64,000 bases of DNA from Hippopus hippopus. Taxonomy: Eukaryota > Mollusca > Bivalvia > Cardiida > Cardiidae. This document shows, piece by piece, positions 11,300 through 22,774 of the stretch. The translations under genes were made by a program, and so were the position numbers. The notes beneath the pieces were generated by a model that saw only the letters and a program-made list of their open reading frames with translations, was not told the DNA's origin and did not search any database. How positions within the stretch are numbered: the stretch's first letter is position 1; each line of letters opens with the position of its first letter. Where the stretch lies: positions 39,602,129 to 39,666,128 of the forward strand of contig OX328109.1 in the NCBI GenBank assembly GCA_946811185.2. The letters run 5' to 3'.

Positions 11300-11600
11300 G
11301 AATTTGAGTTTATTTATCGTCGCCACTGGTTGCCCATATGGGCGACGCCCCCTGAAGGCTGTTAGTTTTGTTAAGGAGGATAGTGCAGATACAGGACGAA
11401 ACCCATCCTAAGTTACGCCTGGTTCTTTAACGTGCTCAGTGTATAGCACCGTCACACGGGACCTCGGTTTAACGTCTCATGTGAAAGATGATTAGTAAAT
11501 TTAGATGGCCAGCCGTGGGAATCGAACCCACACCCTCAAGCGACCCGAAACATCACGTTCACGAGTCCTACGCTCTACCAATTGAGCTATACAGGCTAGT
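11300..11600 (-). repeat. SINE, second family
   Basis: Read on the minus strand, it starts with a tRNA-like head at 11600-11510 (TAGCTCAATTGGTAGAGC and GGTTCGATTCCCAC) and continues into a body ending GGGCGACGATAAA-like sequence. A decayed relative lies at 12605-12900. The head is tRNA-like but continues into a SINE body, so I do not call a tRNA gene. Confidence 0.8.
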
Positions 11601-11868
11601 CTTTGAAGAAGTACATGACCGTAAAGAAAATTTATTGGGTCGATAAGACAAATACAGGAGGGCGGGGCGAGGTGACCGCCTCTTTTTTTGCCAAATTGAC
11701 CCTGAATGATTTGTCAAAGGGTCAGCTACAAAATAAATAATGCCACATACTCGTATTTATTTAAAAAAAATCAAGTCAGGTCTTTAGCCGATAGTCTGCT
11801 TCACTATCGTTCCTGGAATTTCAGATTTGGCTGACAAAATCTCGTTGTCACCAATATTTAGTAACCCT

Positions 11869-12070
11869 TTCGGTACCGTAGGCGAATCCATTGACCTTTG
11901 CGGACAGCATAGATCAAGATCAGACTGCACAAAACGTGCAGTCTGATCTTTGATCTATACCATCCGCTTGTGCAGTCAAGCCTGTACAATAAAAATCTTT
12001 GTAAGTTTCAATAGACTTTCAATAGCCGTCAAAAGAGGTCGAGTTCATTTATTTGGCGCTGTAAGAGTTA
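11869..12070 (-). repeat. HP-B2 hairpin MITE
   Basis: Minus-sense, hairpin at 11913-11968; right end GGCGCTGTAAGAGTTAA carries the TTAA. Confidence 0.82.
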
Positions 12071-12423
12071 ACTGGTAGCCTGTTATCGATCTTCGTATCA
12101 ACTATCAGACGGTTACAGGAGACAACAACGGGTACCAGTTAATTACAATATTCATGAGCAACGATATAGTGACAGTTCAACCAATCCAATTTCTTGTTTT
12201 AACTGAAAACTGTTCGACGTGGACTCTAATTATGACGTCAAATTCTCGTACATGTGAATTTTGTAACTGAATTTAGACCAGTGAAATTCTTTCGCACTAG
12301 AGATTTGTAACTTGTGCATTCGTTGGTTAAAAGTTCCGCCAAATGCCATTACGGAACCAAACAAATCTTGCATTTATTATTCGTGAGAGACAGATTTTCT
12401 CAGCCAAATATTCCATGGTACAA
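12071..12423. other. No gene seen
   Basis: No recognised element or exon. Confidence 0.5.
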
Positions 12424-12575
12424 TAACCCTTTACAAAACAATCCCGACTTTTAACGACCCCGAGGGAACAGGTCTTTGGAAAACATTGTAGGACAAGTAG
12501 AAAATACTGAAAACCAGCATTTTCTAGTTTTCCTACAATGTTTTCTACCGCTGTCAAAGCATACGAAATGTTAGG
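12424..12575 (+). repeat. HP-A, right end truncated
   Basis: Left end AACCCTTTACAAAAC is good. The hairpin at 12479-12546 has several paired changes (GTAGGA / TCCTAC), which keep the stem. It stops soon after the right arm. Confidence 0.8.
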
Positions 12576-12604
12576 TTGCTTTTCTTTTAGATCAGTAGAT
12601 TGAA

Positions 12605-12910
12605 TTCATTTTCGTTTGTTCATCGTCGCCACCGGTAGCCCATATAGGCGACAACCCCAGAGGGCTTTTAGTTTTTTTTTTTTCTACGGAGGATAGATCT
12701 AGTGCAGGATACAGGACGAGACCCATCGTAAGTTAAGCCTGATTCTTTGACTTGCTCAGTGTATAGCAACGTCACGCAGGACCTAGGTTTAATGTCTAAT
12801 CCGAAAGACTTTTTTTTCTAATTTTAGGTGGCTAGCCGTGGATATCGAGCCCACACCCCAAAGTGGTCCGAGATTAGACGTTCACAAATCTCGTGTTCCA
12901 GCACCTTATA
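12605..12910 (-). repeat. SINE, second family, decayed
   Basis: Aligns with 11300-11580 (TCGTCGCCACCGGTAGCCCATA, ACAGGACGAGACCCATC, GTGTATAGCAACGTCAC) but the tRNA-like head is badly eroded. Confidence 0.72.
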
Positions 12911-13029
12911 GCTGGTCTCCGTTGGTAGATTTTCGATGGATGCATATTTAGTAATTTGTTTCATACTGTTTGTAGTACATGTACGTTTAAGCTCTCCCCA
13001 CCCATGAGTAAACATGTTAATCTTTTTTA

Positions 13030-13247
13030 TTTTTCCACTAAGGCAAGTCATCGCATAATATGGATCTATAAAATCCATTTTTCTTACAATCAACATATCA
13101 TGAGGTAGACTGGTCCTATGACATGAATAAAATTGATCAATAGCAAAAGTTTCGGTCCAGGTCAGCCTGTGCGGACTGCATAGGCTGTCCTTGGTCCATA
13201 CTTTTTGCAGGTGCATTAAGCCCCCTTTTCACAGAGCATAGCTCATA
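13030..13247 (-). repeat. HP-C, left end truncated
   Basis: Minus-sense; hairpin at 13157-13195 imperfect; right end CACAGAGCATAGCTCAT. Confidence 0.8.
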
Positions 13248-13407
13248 AATAAGTGAACTGTTACCGTTTTATGTAACTTAGATATTGTTGGTAACGGTGT
13301 AAAACAAAACATAGAAACATTTCCGCATTGATATTTGAGTTCACACGTACTTTAGTATAAGAAAAGATTTAATGGCCACGCCTCTCGTCAGATCTACCTT
13401 ATACTTA

Positions 13408-13600
13408 AACCCTTAGAGCCTCCCAAAAAACCAACAGAAATTTTAAATCTGGAATTAAGACCCTAGAAAATACAATATCAAAGCCGATTTTGTCTAGAAT
13501 ATCTCAGCAAAGCCGACAGTGTGGATCAAAGATTATACCACACATTTTTTTTTCGGTTTGATCTATGATCTACACTGGTCGCAAAAGCAACCATGGTGGT
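13408..13600 (-). repeat. HP-B relative, diverged core
   Basis: Has TTAAACCCTTAGAGCC on the left and a GTGTGGATCAAAGAT / ATCTATGATCTACAC stem at 13518-13576. The inner TGCAC centre is replaced by ACCACAC and a T run. Confidence 0.5.
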
Positions 13601-13679
13601 GAAAGGCACTGTAAGGGCAAATGGACCCCTTTATCTCCGGTAACACGTGCGCTCACTCTTTCCCGGACAGTTCCGCGAG

Positions 13680-13840
13680 TTTTTAATTCCAGTAAAAATG
13701 GTTTTGAATTTGAAAACATCGAGGGAAAAGGAGAAAATGCTGGTTACCAGCATTTTCTCCTTTTCCCGAGATGTTTTCTATCCTTTCGAACACAAATATT
13801 CATTATTTGTACTATAACTGATTTGTTTTGTCGTTTGAAA
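13680..13840 (+). repeat. HP-A hairpin MITE
   Basis: Nearly perfect hairpin at 13709-13776 with compensating change GAGGGAAAAGG / CCTTTTCCCGAG. Flanks shortened. Confidence 0.8.
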
Positions 13841-14060
13841 AAAGCTTACAGAATGGACAATATTTTTTTTTTCTTTCTGTATCAAATTTGGAATAGATGA
13901 ATTTGAAAATATCCTATAGTATATTAAAAATAAGGAACGTAAATTCAGACTAAATTTATGGCTACGGGTGAAAACATCGTGGCAAAAAGATGAAAATGGG
14001 ATAATATTGCAGCTAGACGAAAGAATCGTCTACACACAGTTATATATTTCGATCCAAGTA

Positions 14061-14332
14061 TATGAACCACGCTCAGGTAAAATGGAGAAGGTGGGTGTAA
14101 GTGCATGTCTGTGATGCTTTATGCCAAGCAAGTCATCATGTTATAATGGGTCCATAAAATCCATTTTTGTCGTACAACTGATTGAATTATGAGGTAGACT
14201 GGTCCTTGGACTTACAAAAAATTGATCAATAGCAAAAAGTTTCGACCTAGGTCAGCCTGCGCGGACTGCGCAGGCTGACCTAGGTCGATACTTTTTGAAA
14301 ATGCGTTAAGCCGCCAAATTCACTTGGCATGG
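14061..14332 (-). repeat. HP-C hairpin MITE
   Basis: Full length minus-sense copy. The hairpin at 14247-14289 is perfect over the visible stem (GACCTAGGTCAGCCTGCGC). Confidence 0.87.
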
Positions 14333-14574
14333 CCTAAATGTATTACAATGTAGAAGCGCGGTGCCAATATTATCTAACTGATAATAACGAAAATAACAAT
14401 AACAATATTCGCTCAGCTGGATAAATGTAGGTCAAGACATTTGACCGAGTTATGGTACCCGTGTCCTAGACGAGGTCGTTTCGGTTGTTGCCTTTGGCAG
14501 GGTACTGCAGATCCCGAGTCACAAATGGATTGTTGAATTGTTGTAGAAAGTGTCGTAAAACGCTAGTCATCGGG

Positions 14575-14765
14575 ATACTCCCAGAAGATGGATGAAAGCC
14601 GTTGCAACATGATTCATACCTTTCTCACCACTGAACATTCTTTTAACAATGTCAGTGTTATAAAAGTAGCCAATTGCTTTGAAAGAGCATTGTGGGAAGC
14701 ACCGATAAAAGCATCTCCAGGAAAACATGGATAGTTGCACTGACCATACTAAGACAACCAGTGTG
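14575..14765 (+). repeat. SINE body, head missing
   Basis: Matches the SINE body and tail (CTTTGAAAGAGCATTGTGGGAAGCACC, GGATAGTTGCACTGACC) but lacks the tRNA-like head and the final tail. Confidence 0.65.
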
Positions 14766-15229
14766 TACCGAACCAAACCTGATCATAAAAGTACATCGCT
14801 TTGATCTCTGAGCCAAAGTTGACCCCTGGGTATCAAAAACAATGTTTGTTTGGACAAAATGTGTGTTTTGGGGTCAAGTATATGATTACGTGGTGAAACA
14901 TTTTATAGGTAGATATGATAGAAAGTCAGCTGGGAGAGCGTAAAAGATGATAACCCGAACCTGTTGTACGATGTTTTTTGGGGCCGTAAATCACAGTGGC
15001 CTTTCATCTTCTCAGATAGCGAAAATAACCCTTTTTCGTACTCTTAGTAATTCGTACTTTTTTTTTTTGGCATATCAATATTTTCTGGTACGAGAATTCG
15101 AAACAATTACATTTTTGTAAATCTTGTTTTTTTTTTTAGAGTTAACTTCGGTGTGAGCAATACTGTGATTATGTTACCGTGTCCAGTGTATCTATTTACG
15201 TTTTTTTTCCGCTGTTTATTTAACCCTTA
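14766..15229. other. No gene seen
   Basis: AT-rich with several T runs; no recurrent element. Confidence 0.5.
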
Positions 15230-15311
15230 TTTCTCTAAACTCTGGATTTACCTTATGGAGAGATCAGCCAGCACAAGAGTGGTCTGATCTTGGTCTACAA
15301 CTTAAAAAGTC

Positions 15312-15674
15312 TTTAACCTTTTACCACATTATCCCACGTTTTAATGACCCTGAGGATGAAGGCTTTTAGTTTAAACATATTTTATTCAATATAATAATTA
15401 CATACATCTTAATATTCTAAAAAAGAAAATCATATTGCGCGAAAAAAGATAGGAACGAAAGCTGTAAGCTTATGAAGTTCCATAAATATTTATAAAGGCG
15501 TTTAAAAACATTGTAAGAAAAGGAGAAAATGCTAGTTACCAGCATTTTTTTCCTTTTCCTACAATGTTATCTACCCTACCAAACACAAATTCCAATTTTT
15601 AGTCATATTTGTTTTGTTTTCTACAAATAATTTCATGTTGGACAAAGCTAAAATTTCATCATATAGTAAAGAGT
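15312..15674 (+). repeat. HP-A with ~130-bp insertion
   Basis: Both TTAA ends and the hairpin (15506-15570) are present. The left flank is interrupted between GAAGGCTTTT (15357) and AAAACATTG (15505) by AT-rich sequence that I cannot classify. A decayed HP-B core lies just upstream at 15230-15305. Confidence 0.82.
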
Positions 15675-15689
15675 TAAATTGTTTCAGTT

Positions 15690-16045
15690 AATAGTAGAAC
15701 TGTAGCAAAGTGGACAAATCCCTCTCCAGACCCCTTTCCACACCACCAACCCTGTCACTGACGCAGCACAATAACAGAATGGAAATGATTTTAAAACAAA
15801 GATCACCAGTGACCTTCACCTTTGACCCACGTGACCCAATAACAAAAGGGCACCTCCTTGGGTCATGAGGAACACTTGTATAAAGTTTCAGGGTCCTAGG
15901 TCAAACAGCTTTAGAGTTAAAGCACGAAAACGAAAACAAGACGAATGAATTGACTACCGGACGACCGGACGGACGGACGGACGGACGGACAAACAGACAT
16001 GGTGAAATCGGTATACCCCATTCTACTCCGTAGGTGGGGTATAAC
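15690..16045 (+). repeat. Dispersed repeat with (GGAC)n and foldback end
   Basis: Body with CCTTCACCTTTGACCCACGTGACC, a (GGAC)n tract at 15960-15990, then an inverted repeat GTATACCCCA..TAGGTGGGGTATAAC at the end. The same kind of GTATAATA-type end closes the array at 36672-37553. Confidence 0.65.
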
Positions 16046-16161
16046 AATGATATGTGAATTCGTCGTACGGCATATTTTACAAGCAATATGAACCACTTTG
16101 TCCGCCACTTGTTAACGTATTTTAGGCAAAACAACTTTAGGATAGCACTGTTTTTACATTT

Positions 16162-16426
16162 GAGCCATGCTCTTTGAAAAGGGGGCTTAATGCATTTGCA
16201 AAAAGTATCGACCCATGTCAGCCTGCGCAGTTCGCGCAGGCTGACATGAACCGAAACTTTTTGCTATCTTTAAATTTTCTGTATGTCAAAAGATCAGTCT
16301 ACCTCTTGATTTAGTTGGTTGTTAATCAAACTGGATTTTACGGATCCATAGTTATTGTGATGACTAGCTTGGTATGATGGACTCTGGAGATGCATTAAGC
16401 CCCTTTTTGCCAGAGCATGGCTCACG
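16162..16426 (+). repeat. HP-C hairpin MITE
   Basis: Full length; hairpin at 16211-16250, ends TGAGCCATGCTCT and AGAGCATGGCTCA both clear. Confidence 0.9.
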
Positions 16427-16573
16427 TATTTATGAATCTAGAACTCAGTTCGACGTGATTATGCTTTTTCTTTTTAAGGAAAGCTTTTTCAAATATTTCC
16501 CTTTTAATTATGGTTTAGCGGGTAATCAGTGAATTAGTGTTTCTTCCAGCGTTTATACAGTAGGTATAATATT

Positions 16574-16806
16574 TGAGTCATACCCTGTGAACAGGTGGTC
16601 TAATGTATCTACAAAGAGTACCGACCCAGGTCAGTCCGCGCAGGCTGACCTAAGTCGAAACTTTTTGCTATCGTTGAATTTCCAGATCAAAAGATCTTTT
16701 TACCCCATCATTCAGCCAGAATTTAGAGAATCTAAATAATATGATGACTTACTTAGTTTAATGCATTACGAAGATACTTTAGATCCCATATTTCAAGAGC
16801 ACCAAT
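16574..16806 (+). repeat. HP-C, degenerate
   Basis: Ends TGAGTCATACCCTG and CAAGAGCACCAATCA. The hairpin is shortened: one arm keeps only GACCCAGGTCAGTCCGCG. Confidence 0.7.
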
Positions 16807-17004
16807 CAATTATTATTAAAGGGTCTTGAAACAAAATTTCATTTTGCTTTTTTTTTTTCTAATATAAAATCTAAACTAAGACTCCTGATTATGAATTTGC
16901 ATGCAAAGATGAATGTAAATTAAAACATGGACAGAAATTCATCAAGAAAACCAGAGGCATCTCAGGGTTTGTTTTTTTTTTAATATATTTACCGTAAAAT
17001 TTCC

Positions 17005-17180
17005 TTTCCCGTTAGTAACGGTATCGCTGTTGTAGCATAACAAGGGATAAACACATTTATTAACACAGAAATATAGGACGGTTGGCTCTAAAGCTCAGTA
17101 ATACCGTCACCTTCTATTCTTTAGAAAGTCGTGGGTTCGAGTCTCGACAGAGGGTTTTTTTTTTTTTCAGTCCCCACCAC
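17005..17180. repeat. Dispersed repeat with GGGTTCGAGTC
   Basis: Shares GTAACGGTATCGCTGT and AACAAGGGATAAACACA, in order, with 35880-36040. A B-box-like GGGTTCGAGTC before a T tract suggests a tRNA-derived head; not enough to call a SINE firmly. Confidence 0.45.
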
Positions 17181-17870
17181 TCAAATCTATGGTAAACAGT
17201 CACGTCTTCATGATCTTTTTCTTACAAAATATCAACTTCCTCTCCCTTAACAAAATTGGGTCAAAATTTCGTTTGGTGGCTCTTCAATGTACAGTTTATC
17301 AGTACCGATGTACCGATATACCGATATTTTGTTTCATTTTCCCCCACACTTACGGTAAATAGTCACTTCTTTACGAATATTTCCTTGCAAAAAAATATCA
17401 ACTTTCTCCCCTTGAAATATTTGGGTCAACACTTCGTTTTACATCCTTTCAATTCATAGTTTATCAGTAGTGATATATTGATATACCGATTTTTTTTCAT
17501 TTCTCCCCCCAACTAATATAGTAGTGATATACCGATATACCGATATTTGTTTGGTTTTTTTATTTACCCCCAAACTTATGCAAAATATCAACTTTCTCCC
17601 CCTGATATATTTGGGTCAGCATTTCATTTGATACCCTTTGAATATATAGTTTATTTGTAACGATATACCGATATACCGATATTTTTTTTTTCATTTCTCC
17701 CCAAACTAAGAAAGTAAACAGTCACGTCTTCATGATCTTTTCCTTACAAAATATCAACTTCCTCTCCCTAAAAAAAAAAATGGTCAAAAATTCGTTTGAT
17801 GCCTCTACAATGTATAGTTTATCAGTACCTATAGGTATATAAATCTCTTTGACAACTTACGGTTCGTGAT
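17180..17870. repeat. Degenerate tandem array, ~130-190 bp units
   Basis: At least four units share AAAATATCAACTT.CTCYCC.., TTGGGTCA, ATAGTTTATCAGTA and clusters of GATATACCGATATACCGAT. Units differ by internal indels, so the period varies. Function unknown. Confidence 0.8.
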
Positions 17871-17954
17871 ATATGATGACCTATTGTCTCATTAGAAACG
17901 GGAAAAAATCAATTTCAACTTCATCAATTATCGTTAATCGTTTTACAGTCTTCC

Positions 17955-18160
17955 CTCTTACGCTGCTAAACAAGACTCAAAGACCTTTTGCGGACAGTGT
18001 AGATCAAGATCAGACTGCACAGAACGTGCAGTCTGATCTTGGATCTACACTGTCCGATAAAAGGATATTTAAACCCCTAAAAAATCTTTGAAATACCAAT
18101 ATTTGAGTTTTTAATATCGGCTTGAAAGTTTTATTTGACTTATTTAGCAGTTAAAGGTTT
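17955..18160 (+). repeat. HP-B1 hairpin MITE
   Basis: Full length; perfect hairpin at 17996-18056. Confidence 0.9.
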
Positions 18161-18229
18161 TAAGGCAGTGAACAAGAATGCCTGACAAAACATTAGGACC
18201 AATATTAACCAAATATTCTGGAGAATATT

Positions 18230-18400
18230 CTTTCTCTTATTCTGGATTTGAAAGTAACGTAACTTCTGATTGGCTTAACCGAATGGTTTAGCCAATCAGA
18301 TGTTGTGTAACTTTCAAATTTCAAAAATTCTTTAGAATAAGACTAAGAACGTTCTTAAGAATGGTTGTTGAATACGTTACCCGGACCTTGACGGTGTTGA
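18230..18400. repeat. Palindromic element, family F
   Basis: Central stem TCTGATTGGCTTAACC / GGTTTAGCCAATCAGA at 18266-18302, arms continuing into GAAAGTAACGTAACT / AGTGTAACTTTC-like sequence. Homologous to 4513-4705. Confidence 0.72.
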
Positions 18401-18542
18401 TCTTAAGATACCCTTGTAAAGTCTAATCTGGGTCTATAATTATAATAATAATGATAAAAATGAAAGTCGGCCTGTGCGTGTAAAACATCTCTGATTCAAA
18501 AGTTGATGGTGAGTAACAGGCTCATTAAATCAAAAGGACCCT

Positions 18543-18742
18543 CATCCTGCTAAAAAATTAAACAAAACTTTCAAGCCGATAGTAAAAACCCGATTGGTGA
18601 TATTTCAAATTTATTTTTTGAGAAAAATATCTCCTCATCGGATAGTGTAGATCCAAGATCAGACTGCACGTTCTGTGCAGTCTGATCTTGATCTACACTG
18701 TCCGCAAAAGATCAGTGAGTCGCGCTTAGCAGCATAAGGTTT
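18543..18742 (-). repeat. HP-B1 hairpin MITE
   Basis: Full length minus-sense copy; perfect hairpin at 18645-18704. Confidence 0.88.
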
Positions 18743-19204
18743 AAAAGTTAACACTGGTCCACTCTGAAAGCATTTGCAGAACACAGAATAAATGTAACTC
18801 AAATGATGAAATATAATTTGTCTTTGAAAAGGTAGAAAGCGTTTCACATTGTCTAAAAAAGCAAAATTCCAAGTTACCATTGCTTCCATTTTTCCCCTGC
18901 ATTTTTTTTTTTGTTAAACTTAAGGAATATGCAAACACGAGATTTTTTGTAATAAAAAAAAAAAGACGTTTCAAGTTGAACCAATGCAAAAATATATATC
19001 AACTAAAACGTTACTTCATATAATTATCTCCTCGGGACATGTTATCTTTAAACAACAGGTGTTTAATTTGTTTTTGATATTGTGTCTTAATGCTTATTGA
19101 AACAGTCAGCGAATGTTTTTTCATGTTTTTATGTGGAGAAAAGAAAAGATTTCAATCTGCAAAAAAGTCAATAAAATATACATCTCTGTGCTGTGTCCCT
19201 TTAA
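18743..19204. other. No gene seen
   Basis: AT-rich with A and T runs; no recurrent element. Confidence 0.5.
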
Positions 19205-19430
19205 TTCTTTACCGGATTGCAAAGTCATAGATTTGTCTAAAACGAAAGCATTTTGTAGACAACAACTTGAATGTGAATAATATAATGGATTCTGTCTGTG
19301 AGAGGGGAAGAAAACATCATGGGAAAAGGAGAAAATGCTGGTTATCAGCATTTTCTCCTTTTCCCACGATGTTTTCAAAGGGCCCTCTTTCTCAAGGTCG
19401 TTAAAACACGGGATTTTGACGTAAAGGGTC
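19205..19430 (-). repeat. HP-A hairpin MITE
   Basis: Hairpin 19310-19377 is nearly perfect with the variant centre GCTGGTTATCAGC. Confidence 0.87.
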
Positions 19431-19548
19431 TGTGCTTACTGAAACGAAAATTGTTATGTCTTTTTTTTTTTTCTTCTTCTGTACTGGGAAATGAGACAAG
19501 ATTTGAATCTAGTAAACAATAAAACGTACATTCTTCTTGCTGAGTCCT

Positions 19549-19945
19549 TTACCTCTTTACCAGTCGACAAAATACCAGAATTGCCAATATTGACACAAAT
19601 TGTGGGCGACGTGGATAAAGTAGTGGAATTCCTACTTGAAAGGGTATAAAACATTATACGAAAAGGGGGAAATGCTGGTTGTCAGCATTTTTCCTTTTCC
19701 CATTATATTCTAACCCTTTACCATACGACAAAATTTTAGACTTTAGCAAATTCTAAGCATCTGCAGACGGCGAATCAAATATAACACAACTGATGTAAGT
19801 TGTCCATGCAAGGGTTGAAAACATCACAGGAAAAAGAAAAAATGCTGGTCACCAGCATTTTCTCCTTTTCCCACAATGCTTTCAAGCCTTTTCCCAAAGG
19901 GTTGTTGAAATACGGGAACTTTTTGCAAACGATTTAATAGGTTAA
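19549..19945 (-). repeat. Two HP-A copies, first truncated by second
   Basis: First copy 19549-19715 stops right after its hairpin. At TTCTAACCCTTTACCATACGAC (about 19710) a second minus-sense copy begins and runs to 19945 (hairpin 19820-19886). Confidence 0.85.
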
Positions 19946-20039
19946 CTACTAAAACGTATTATGATTCCTCCTCTTTTTACATGTTTACGGTTATATGACA
20001 TGGAATGATGTAAAAATATCGGTAAATTTCGAGCGATTG

Positions 20040-20330
20040 ATTGATTGGTTGATTTATTGATTGGTGTTTAACGCCGTTTACAACATTATTTCAGTTATAT
20101 CGCAGTGGCCAGTGCACCTATCCATAGTATCGTAGAGTTTTTGTTACCAGTACTCCATACAATATTCTTTCCAAGCCACTGACTGCTTTCCCATATAACC
20201 ATCGTCGAAACAATGATCAGCGATAACAGAGGAATGAATTCTGTCTCAACGACTTTCACCAATTCTCGCAAAGAAATTGGCCGAGCCGGAGATCGAACCA
20301 TCGACCTCCTGTTGTCAGCGATTGATTGAA
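20040..20330 (-). repeat. tRNA-derived SINE
   Basis: Reverse copy of the family at 2130: tail GGTGTTTAACGCCG.. on the left, head side GCCGAGCCGGAGATCGAACC on the right. The head is cut within the tRNA-like part. Confidence 0.83.
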
Positions 20331-20417
20331 ATGTGAGCTCTTCAGGACTGACAACTCAGAGTTATCGTTCAGCCCGTCTGGTATTCCAATAATAGTGGTG
20401 TTACTGTATTAACACCT

Positions 20418-20622
20418 AGGCTGTTAAGTGTGACTCAAGGGCCTTTTGCGGATAGTGTAGATGAAGATCAGACTGCTAAGAACATGCTGTCTGATGTTAG
20501 ATCTTCAATGTCTGATAAGGAGATATGTTCTCCCCTTCTCCAAAAAATAACTGAAATAGCAATGGGTTTTTTCCTATGGCCTTGAAAGTTTCATTTAACT
20601 TATTTGGCGGGTTAAGGGTTAA
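20418..20622 (+). repeat. HP-B1 hairpin MITE
   Basis: Full length with TTAA at the right end; hairpin 20457-20515 has several mismatches. Confidence 0.82.
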
Positions 20623-20814
20623 TGAAATAATGACTAGTTTTTACTGTAGAACCAGATCAGACGAGGCGACATTACAGTGTTCCATCATTCTATCAAAACT
20701 AGCGTAATATGTGGATTTCATGATCAGGCCGCATTGCAAATTCAAAACAAACGTTTTACAGTCGTATTGCCTTTTTTTTCCCCAAAATTTATAGTCTTCT
20801 ACTAAAACCGTTTT

Positions 20815-20935
20815 TAATGATTGAATGACCGGTGATTTACGCCGTTTTCAACATTTTTTCCGTCACATGACGACGAAAGTTCACGTAGTCATGCAAGTCC
20901 TGGGTTTCAACAGTACAAGACCTGGGTTCTGTAGT
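20815..20935 (-). repeat. SINE 3' fragment, degenerate
   Basis: Only the GTGATTTACGCCGTTTTCAAC tail and a little of the body remain. The surrounding 20623-21040 shows no gene. Confidence 0.5.
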
Positions 20936-21044
20936 GGATTGCCGAATGACACCCCCACAAAATGTTTTTAACAAACAAGCTTTGTTACTGAAACCTCAGC
21001 AGGCCCAATTTAGATTTTTTTCCGCAAAATAAACATTTAATTAT

Positions 21045-21360
21045 TGATTGATTGTATATTGTTTCACGCCGTTTTCAACATTATTTCAGTTACCGTTATA
21101 TGGCTGCGACTAGTGCACCTAACTATGCTTTCCTGTTGTTTCTTTTCACCAGTTCTTCGCACAATATTTTTACCAAGCCACTGGCTGCTTTTCTAACTAA
21201 TAATCTTCTACAAAATGATACGCAGTGAGAGTGGAATGAATCCTCTTGCAATGACTATCATCTATGATCGGAAAGAAATGAACCGATCTGGGACTTCGAA
21301 CTAGCGACCGCATGTTCTCAAGTCCTGTTCGCTACCGACTACGCTACCGGGACTGAAATA
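21045..21360 (-). repeat. tRNA-derived SINE
   Basis: Full-length reverse copy. Head at 21290-21355 carries GACTACGCTACCGGG and a degenerate B box. Confidence 0.83.
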
Positions 21361-21439
21361 GTGTTGAAAGCGGCGTGAACACCAATTTATCTATAAATCA
21401 GCCAATCAATCTGTCAGTTTTGCCACGTAATGAATATTG

Positions 21440-21600
21440 AAGCACTGGCCGGGTTTCGTGAGAGTGTCAATGGACAAGACAACGCAGAGCCCAAACCTAG
21501 AACTGATAAAACCAAGAACATAGCAGAATACGTAAGCTGTCGCCGTAATACGACTTAGATAAATTTGAAAACGGTGTTAACACCATGTAATCAAACAATC
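21440..21600 (+). repeat. SINE 3' part, third family
   Basis: Shares CAAGACAACGCAGAGCCC.., AATACGTAAGCTGTCGCCGT and the AAAACGGTGTTAACACCAT tail with the element at 29157-29395. Confidence 0.65.
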
Positions 21601-21789
21601 TGTTTTGCTAAGGTGTTTCCAAGTTATCACGACGCTGCGGGATAAAAAGATGGAGGATATGAACTAAGGGAAGTAATCATTGGACGTATTAGCTGTACAT
21701 AACTAAAGGTTATTTCCTTTGAAATTGTCTGAGTTAAGGGATGGAGAGGCGAACTATACGAAGCACTTTACCTTCCCACAGACCAAAAC

Positions 21790-21945
21790 AGGTGTTTTTG
21801 CAGGCAGCTAGATCAAAATCAAACTTGACATAGGTGCAGTCTGATCTTAAATCAACACCGTCCGCTTGCTTAGTCAAGCCTATAAGATTCAAACCGTTCT
21901 GAGTTTCAGTGGATTATATCTTCAGACGTCGAAGGAGGTCAAGTC
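21790..21945 (-). repeat. HP-B2, degenerate
   Basis: Hairpin at 21808-21862 has lost several pairs; right flank CGCTTGCTTAGTCAAGCC is typical of HP-B2. Confidence 0.72.
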
Positions 21946-21949
21946 AATA

Positions 21950-22213
21950 TGAACCATGCTCCGGCAAAGGGGCTTAATGGATCACCGTGATAAATGGTAC
22001 CAAGTTAGCCATCTCACACTTATGGATAAAAAAAAGCGGATTTTTGTTACAACCGATTTAATTATGAGGTAGAATGGTCCTTGGACATACAGAAAATTGA
22101 CCAAAAGCGAAAAGTTTCGGTCCAGGTCAGCCTGCGCGAACTGCGCAGGCTGACCTGAAGCGATACTTTTCGCAGATGCATTAAGCCCCCTTTTCACATA
22201 GCATGGATCATAT
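21950..22213 (-). repeat. HP-C hairpin MITE
   Basis: Full length; hairpin 22121-22156; follows HP-B2 by a few bases. Confidence 0.87.
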
Positions 22214-22395
22214 ATTTTGCGCTGAAACAGTTAACTGGAATACCAGTCCATGCATGTATCGGTATATACTTTACATTTAGCATGTTAAAAGAACTAAGGG
22301 AATCTGTTCGAAGAATAGCTTGGGTATCTCACTGGGATTTTCTTTCATTGGAATCTTTCTCTCTATCCAAATTGGCACCTGTCAGATATGTATAA

Positions 22396-22655
22396 AAGCC
22401 ATGCTCTCCGAAAAGGGTGATTCAATTTTAACGATTTGCATGGTATTTTGTATCACGGAGATACATTAAAAGTTTAGGTTTGAACCCATATTGTACTTTT
22501 CTCGTACTGTTTTTGTCCAAAGGTGCACGTAAAAGCTACATACTGAAACTATTAGTACATATGATAAACTTCGTAACTGTATTGTACAATTATTTATTTT
22601 GTAATAGCAACAACATTATATTATGTTATGCTAATAAAGTATTGATTGATTGAGT
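22396..22655. repeat. HP-C remnant, then retroposon-like tail
   Basis: 22396-22475 keeps both ends of an HP-C (GCCATGCTCTCCGAAAAGGG, ATCACGGAGATACATTAAA) but has lost the middle including the hairpin. 22560-22655 ends AATAAAGTATTGATTGATTG, like a retroposon tail. Confidence 0.5.
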
Positions 22656-22774
22656 GATTAATATTAAAACTCTTTCTTGCACGAGCGTGCCTCAGTTTGT
22701 GGATGGTTTAGGTTGAGATCAGTTTGAGATCAGTTCTAATATTGGTCTACACTTTCCGCTTTGCTATGAATGGT

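Noticed and set aside
17996..18056. Rho-independent terminators or microRNA genes at the hairpins
   Set aside because: The genome is eukaryotic and the hairpins are multi-copy transposon cores; single-locus microRNA status cannot be argued from sequence.
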